Shown here one piece after another: positions 61,382-64,000 of a stretch of 64,000 nucleotides of DNA. Each line of letters begins with the position of its first letter. The first letter of the stretch is position 1. The notes beneath the pieces were generated by a model that did no database searches, had not been told where the DNA came from, and saw nothing but the letters and a program-made list of their open reading frames with translations. Both the position numbers and the translations under genes were made by a program. This DNA is from Saccharopolyspora thermophila. GTDB taxonomy: Bacteria; Actinomycetota; Actinomycetes; Mycobacteriales; Pseudonocardiaceae. Location: contig NZ_BMMT01000014.1 of the NCBI RefSeq assembly GCF_014646075.1, positions 1 to 64,000 on the forward strand. Reading direction: 5' to 3'.

Positions 61382-62911
61382 GTGAGGATCGGAGGTGTGA
61401 TTCCAGATCTGTCCCATGACCGCATCGACCGACTTCGCGAGGCGTTCGAGGCCGCCGGGTACGACGCCGACGGCGTCGTCGACCTGCTCGGCCCCGCGGC
61501 GCATGGCGCGCTCGGGCGCGGCGAGCCCGTCCCGGCGCTGCGCGCGACCGCCGACGCGGGCGCCCTCGGCACTCTCGTCCGGCTGTTCCTGCTGGGTCTG
61601 ACCGAGCCGCGCAGCGCCGTCGAAGCCGCGCTGGCTCCCCTGCCGCTGGCCGAGGCACTCGACGCCGGGCTGGTCGTGCCCGATGGTGACCAGCTGCGCG
61701 CCGGGCTCGACGTGCGTCCGCACGGTGTGGGGGACCAGTCGTGGTGGGTGGTCTCCGACCTGGACTCGGAGTTGCGCGGCGGGCGCCCGGTCGCCACCGA
61801 CCACGTGCTCGGCGTCGGCCACGCCTCGCTGAGCCTCGTCCGGGCAACCTCGCGGCGCCCGGTGGGTTCGGTGCTCGACCTGGGCACCGGATGCGGTGTG
61901 CAGGCCCTGCACGCAAGCACCCACGCGCAACGCATCACCGCGACCGACGTCTCCAAGCGCGCGCTGGCCCTGGCCGAGGCGACGTTCCGGCTCAACCGCG
62001 TGGACGTGGAGCTGGCCGAGGGCGAGTGGTTCGATCCGGTGCGGGGCCGCCGGTTCGACCTGGTGGTGTGCAACCCGCCGTTCGTGGTCGGCCCGCCCCG
62101 CACCGACTTCGTGTACCGCGACTCCGGCCTGGCCGGGGACGACGCCAGCGCGCTCGTCGTGCGCCAGCTGCCCGCGTTCCTCAATGATGGCGGCACCGGC
62201 CAGCTGCTGGCCTCCTGGGTGCACCGTGACGGCGAGGACTGGCAGGACCGGGTCAGCGGGTGGTTGCCGCCGGGCGTGGGCGTCGACGCCTGGTTCGTGC
62301 AGCGCGACGTGGCCGACCCCGAGCTCTACGTGGGTACCTGGCTGCGCGACGCCGGCTACGACCCGCGGTCCGAGATCGGAATGCGCAAGGCCACCGAGTG
62401 GTTGGACTGGTTCGAGGCCAACGACGTGATCGGTATCGGCTTCGGGTTCGTCACGTTGCGCCGCACCGACGCCCGTGGCGAAGTGGTCTGCGAGGACCTG
62501 CGGCACGCCTACGATGACCCGCTGGGACCGGAGTCCGACCAGTGGCTGCGCCGGGTGGACTGGCTGCGCGCGCACGGCTCCGCCGAGGCGCTGCTGCGCG
62601 CCCGCCTTGTGACGGCCGACAGCACGGTACTGGAGGAGGTCTCCGCCCCCGGGGACGAGGGCTGGAGCCCGGTGGTGCACCGGCTGCACCGCACCGACGG
62701 GCCCGGCTGGCAGCACGAGGTCGACGAGCTCGGCGTCCGCCTACTCGCCGGGTTCCGGGGCGCGCTGCCGCTGGGCGAACTCCTGGAACTGCTCGCCGTG
62801 GGGTACGGGGAAAACGTCGAGGAGTTGTCCGCGGCCGCCATCCCGGTGGTGCGCGAACTGATCCGGCACGGAATGGTCGTTCCGGCGGAATGGACCGGTG
62901 AGGCCCGATGA
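61382..62911 (+). CDS. Large class I SAM-dependent methyltransferase
   Basis: 509 residues. An N-terminal helical region (about 1-130) precedes a SAM-binding domain (about 150-330) with [38 protein letters not shown] and catalytic N-P-P-F ([11 protein letters not shown]), the motif of enzymes methylating amide or exocyclic amino nitrogens such as PrmC and RlmG-type proteins. A winged-helix-like C-terminus (about 400-505) follows. The target (ribosomal protein, release factor or RNA) is unknown. GTG 61382 is used; GTG 61397 after GGAGG is an alternative. The dtd start overlaps its stop by four bases. Confidence 0.87.
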   Translation: MRIGGVIPDLSHDRIDRLREAFEAAGYDADGVVDLLGPAAHGALGRGEPVPALRATADAGALGTLVRLFLLGLTEPRSAVEAALAPLPLAEALDAGLVVPDGDQLRAGLDVRPHGVGDQSWWVVSDLDSELRGGRPVATDHVLGVGHASLSLVRATSRRPVGSVLDLGTGCGVQALHASTHAQRITATDVSKRALALAEATFRLNRVDVELAEGEWFDPVRGRRFDLVVCNPPFVVGPPRTDFVYRDSGLAGDDASALVVRQLPAFLNDGGTGQLLASWVHRDGEDWQDRVSGWLPPGVGVDAWFVQRDVADPELYVGTWLRDAGYDPRSEIGMRKATEWLDWFEANDVIGIGFGFVTLRRTDARGEVVCEDLRHAYDDPLGPESDQWLRRVDWLRAHGSAEALLRARLVTADSTVLEEVSAPGDEGWSPVVHRLHRTDGPGWQHEVDELGVRLLAGFRGALPLGELLELLAVGYGENVEELSAAAIPVVRELIRHGMVVPAEWTGEAR

Positions 62912-63333
62912 GAGCAATCGTCACCAGGGTCACTCGGGCCTCAGTAACTGTCGACGGCGTCGTGGTCGGCAAGATCGAAGAGCCCGGCCTGTTGGTGCTG
63001 TTGGGTGTGACGCATTCCGACGGTCCGGCCGAAGTCGCCAAAATGGCCCGGAAACTTCACGAGATCCGGGCGCTTCGCGACGAGGAGTCCTGCGCCACCA
63101 CGGGGGCTCCGCTGCTGGTGGTCAGTCAGTTCACGCTCTACGGCTCGACCCGCAAGGGCCGCCGCCCGTCGTTTACCGAGGCGGCCCGCCCCGAGCAGGC
63201 GGAACCGCTGGTCGACGCGGTGGTGGACGCGCTGCGTGAGCGCGGCGCGCGGGTGGCCACCGGGGTCTTCGGCGCGATGATGGCGGTGGAGAGCGTCAAC
63301 GACGGACCATTCACACTTTTGGTGGAGGTTTGA
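62908..63333 (+). CDS. dtd: D-aminoacyl-tRNA deacylase
   Basis: 141 residues, complete DTD fold. N-terminal [17 protein letters not shown], catalytic-site motif SQFTLYG and the cross-subunit motif NDGPFT (canonical Gly-cisPro region, NxGPxT). The dimer hydrolyses D-amino acids, and glycine from mischarged tRNAAla, off tRNA. It overlaps the methyltransferase gene by ATGA and is therefore translated with it, consistent with a shared role near translation. Confidence 0.96.
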   Translation: MRAIVTRVTRASVTVDGVVVGKIEEPGLLVLLGVTHSDGPAEVAKMARKLHEIRALRDEESCATTGAPLLVVSQFTLYGSTRKGRRPSFTEAARPEQAEPLVDAVVDALRERGARVATGVFGAMMAVESVNDGPFTLLVEV

Positions 63334-63632
63334 ATGTAACGGGTGCTCTCAGCGAATTCTCAGGCTTGGCGGCGCAACAGGTGTGACGGCCGCGACGTCT
63401 CCCATCGAGAAACCCGGGAACGAATTCGGCGCGCCGGTCGTTTTCCGGGTAACGAAGCTTCGACAGGCATGCCGACAGCGGCCGTGACCCCCGAGTCGCG
63501 GCGGTGGCGACATCGCCCAAGGAGTCGGCGACGTGCCGCTCGTACCACCGAGCGTACGCGTCCTGCACACCACGCAACGGCGCGCAGTGTGAATTCGCGC
63601 CCGCCAAGCCAGCCCGCCAGGGAGGGAGCTCA
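63334..63632. other. Intergenic region before sigB
   Basis: About 300 bases without a supported gene. GC is somewhat below the flanks. It should contain the sigB promoter; I could not pick a convincing -10/-35 pair. GGAGGGAG at 63621-63628 is the sigB ribosome binding site. Confidence 0.45.
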
Positions 63633-64000
63633 ATGACCGTCCCGCAGACCACCAAGCCAGACGCCCCCATCGCCGAGGAGCTCGACACCCAGGGCCCATC
63701 GGCGGACCTGGTTCGCGTCTATCTCAACGGCATCGGGCGCACCGCGCTGCTCACCGCTCAGGAGGAGGTCGACCTCGCCAAACGCATCGAGGCCGGGGTC
63801 TTCGCCAAGCACCTGCTGGAGACCAGCGAGGACCTCTCCCCGGAGCGGCGCGCGGACCTCAACGCCGTGGTCCGGGACGGCCGCGAGGCCAAAAACCACC
63901 TGATGGAGGCCAACCTTCGCCTGGTGGTCAGCCTCGCCAAGCGCTACACCGGCCGCGGCATGCCGCTGCTGGACCTCATCCAGGAGGGCAACCTCGGCCT
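63633..64000 (+). CDS. sigB: Principal-like sigma factor SigB (partial, 5' part)
   Basis: The first 122 residues are present before the window ends. No long region 1.1: after about 20 residues comes region 1.2 ([31 protein letters not shown]), then region 2.1 ([35 protein letters not shown]), which is almost identical to SigA. This is the group 2 SigB type of actinobacteria, used in stationary phase and stress. It lies nine kilobases downstream of sigA in the same orientation, as in mycobacteria. Start ATG with GGAGGGAG four to five bases upstream. Confidence 0.94.
   Translation, partial: MTVPQTTKPDAPIAEELDTQGPSADLVRVYLNGIGRTALLTAQEEVDLAKRIEAGVFAKHLLETSEDLSPERRADLNAVVRDGREAKNHLMEANLRLVVSLAKRYTGRGMPLLDLIQEGNLG

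Noticed and set aside
63311..63688. Minus-strand frame overlapping the dtd end and sigB start
   Set aside because: No ribosome binding site or motif, and it overlaps sigB antisense; treated as chance.

Overview
The window comes from a high-GC actinobacterium, most likely a member of the Pseudonocardiaceae (a Saccharopolyspora-like genome). Pointers are the strong GC bias at third codon positions, frequent GTG starts, TANNNT -10 boxes placed directly in front of start codons (leaderless genes), and actinobacteria-specific families (DUF3000, DUF3039, DUF3093, DUF3099, DUF3159, DUF3710, DUF4193, Cei, HemQ, polyphosphate glucokinase). From about 26 kb to the end, gene order follows the conserved heme - dxs - dut - sigA - sigB block that I recall from mycobacteria. 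Family names come from recognising the proteins; no database search was possible.

Layout. 1-3.9 kb: edge of a probable insertion-sequence transposase, then the pepQ-efp-nusB operon, the divergent ogt gene and a spermidine-synthase-like methyltransferase. 4.2-8.2 kb: a secreted GH64 beta-1,3-glucanase, an Fpg/Nei glycosylase, a beta-lactamase-fold lipoprotein and a TRIC-type channel. 8.3-11.9 kb: a ribose-type sugar ABC transporter. 12.1-18.1 kb: membrane Ser/Thr kinase, lactonase-family protein, ornithine aminotransferase, ZapE ATPase and a RibD-type reductase. 18.3-21.2 kb: a tight seven-gene Asp23/AmaP membrane-stress cluster containing an 88-residue protein with a J-domain-like HPD motif; a small ATP-dependent DNA ligase follows. 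22.4-26.3 kb: EamA exporter, a secreted hydrolase-fold protein without its nucleophile, a 34-residue cysteine-rich peptide, a small membrane protein and MsrB.

26.3-40.4 kb: coproporphyrin-route heme genes hemE-hemY-hemQ, DUF3000, an orphan LuxR-type regulator behind an inverted-repeat-rich promoter, RNase D, a fadA-fadB beta-oxidation pair behind two identical 14-bp palindromes, a two-component system and dxs. 40.8-52.3 kb: membrane protein, TrmA-type RNA methyltransferase, a KimA-like potassium importer divergent from two TrkA/RCK proteins, DUF3159/OB-fold and DUF3710/dut operons, DUF3093, DUF4193, cei and suhB. 52.3-64 kb: ppgK, sigA with a structured leader, a SF2 helicase, YihY/BrkB, DUF3039, DUF3099 and PlsC genes, a decayed lower-GC patch with a truncated XRE regulator and a ribbon-helix-helix protein, a large methyltransferase, dtd, and the start of a second principal-type sigma factor (sigB), cut by the window edge.

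Most genes are housekeeping. The parts most worth a second look are the Asp23/AmaP/HPD cluster, the KimA-RCK module, the cysteine-rich peptide, the overlapping dut/DUF3093 promoters, the tandem palindromic operators before fadA, and an inverted-repeat family shared by two distant intergenic regions. I saw no tRNA, rRNA, CRISPR array, phage or biosynthetic cluster.
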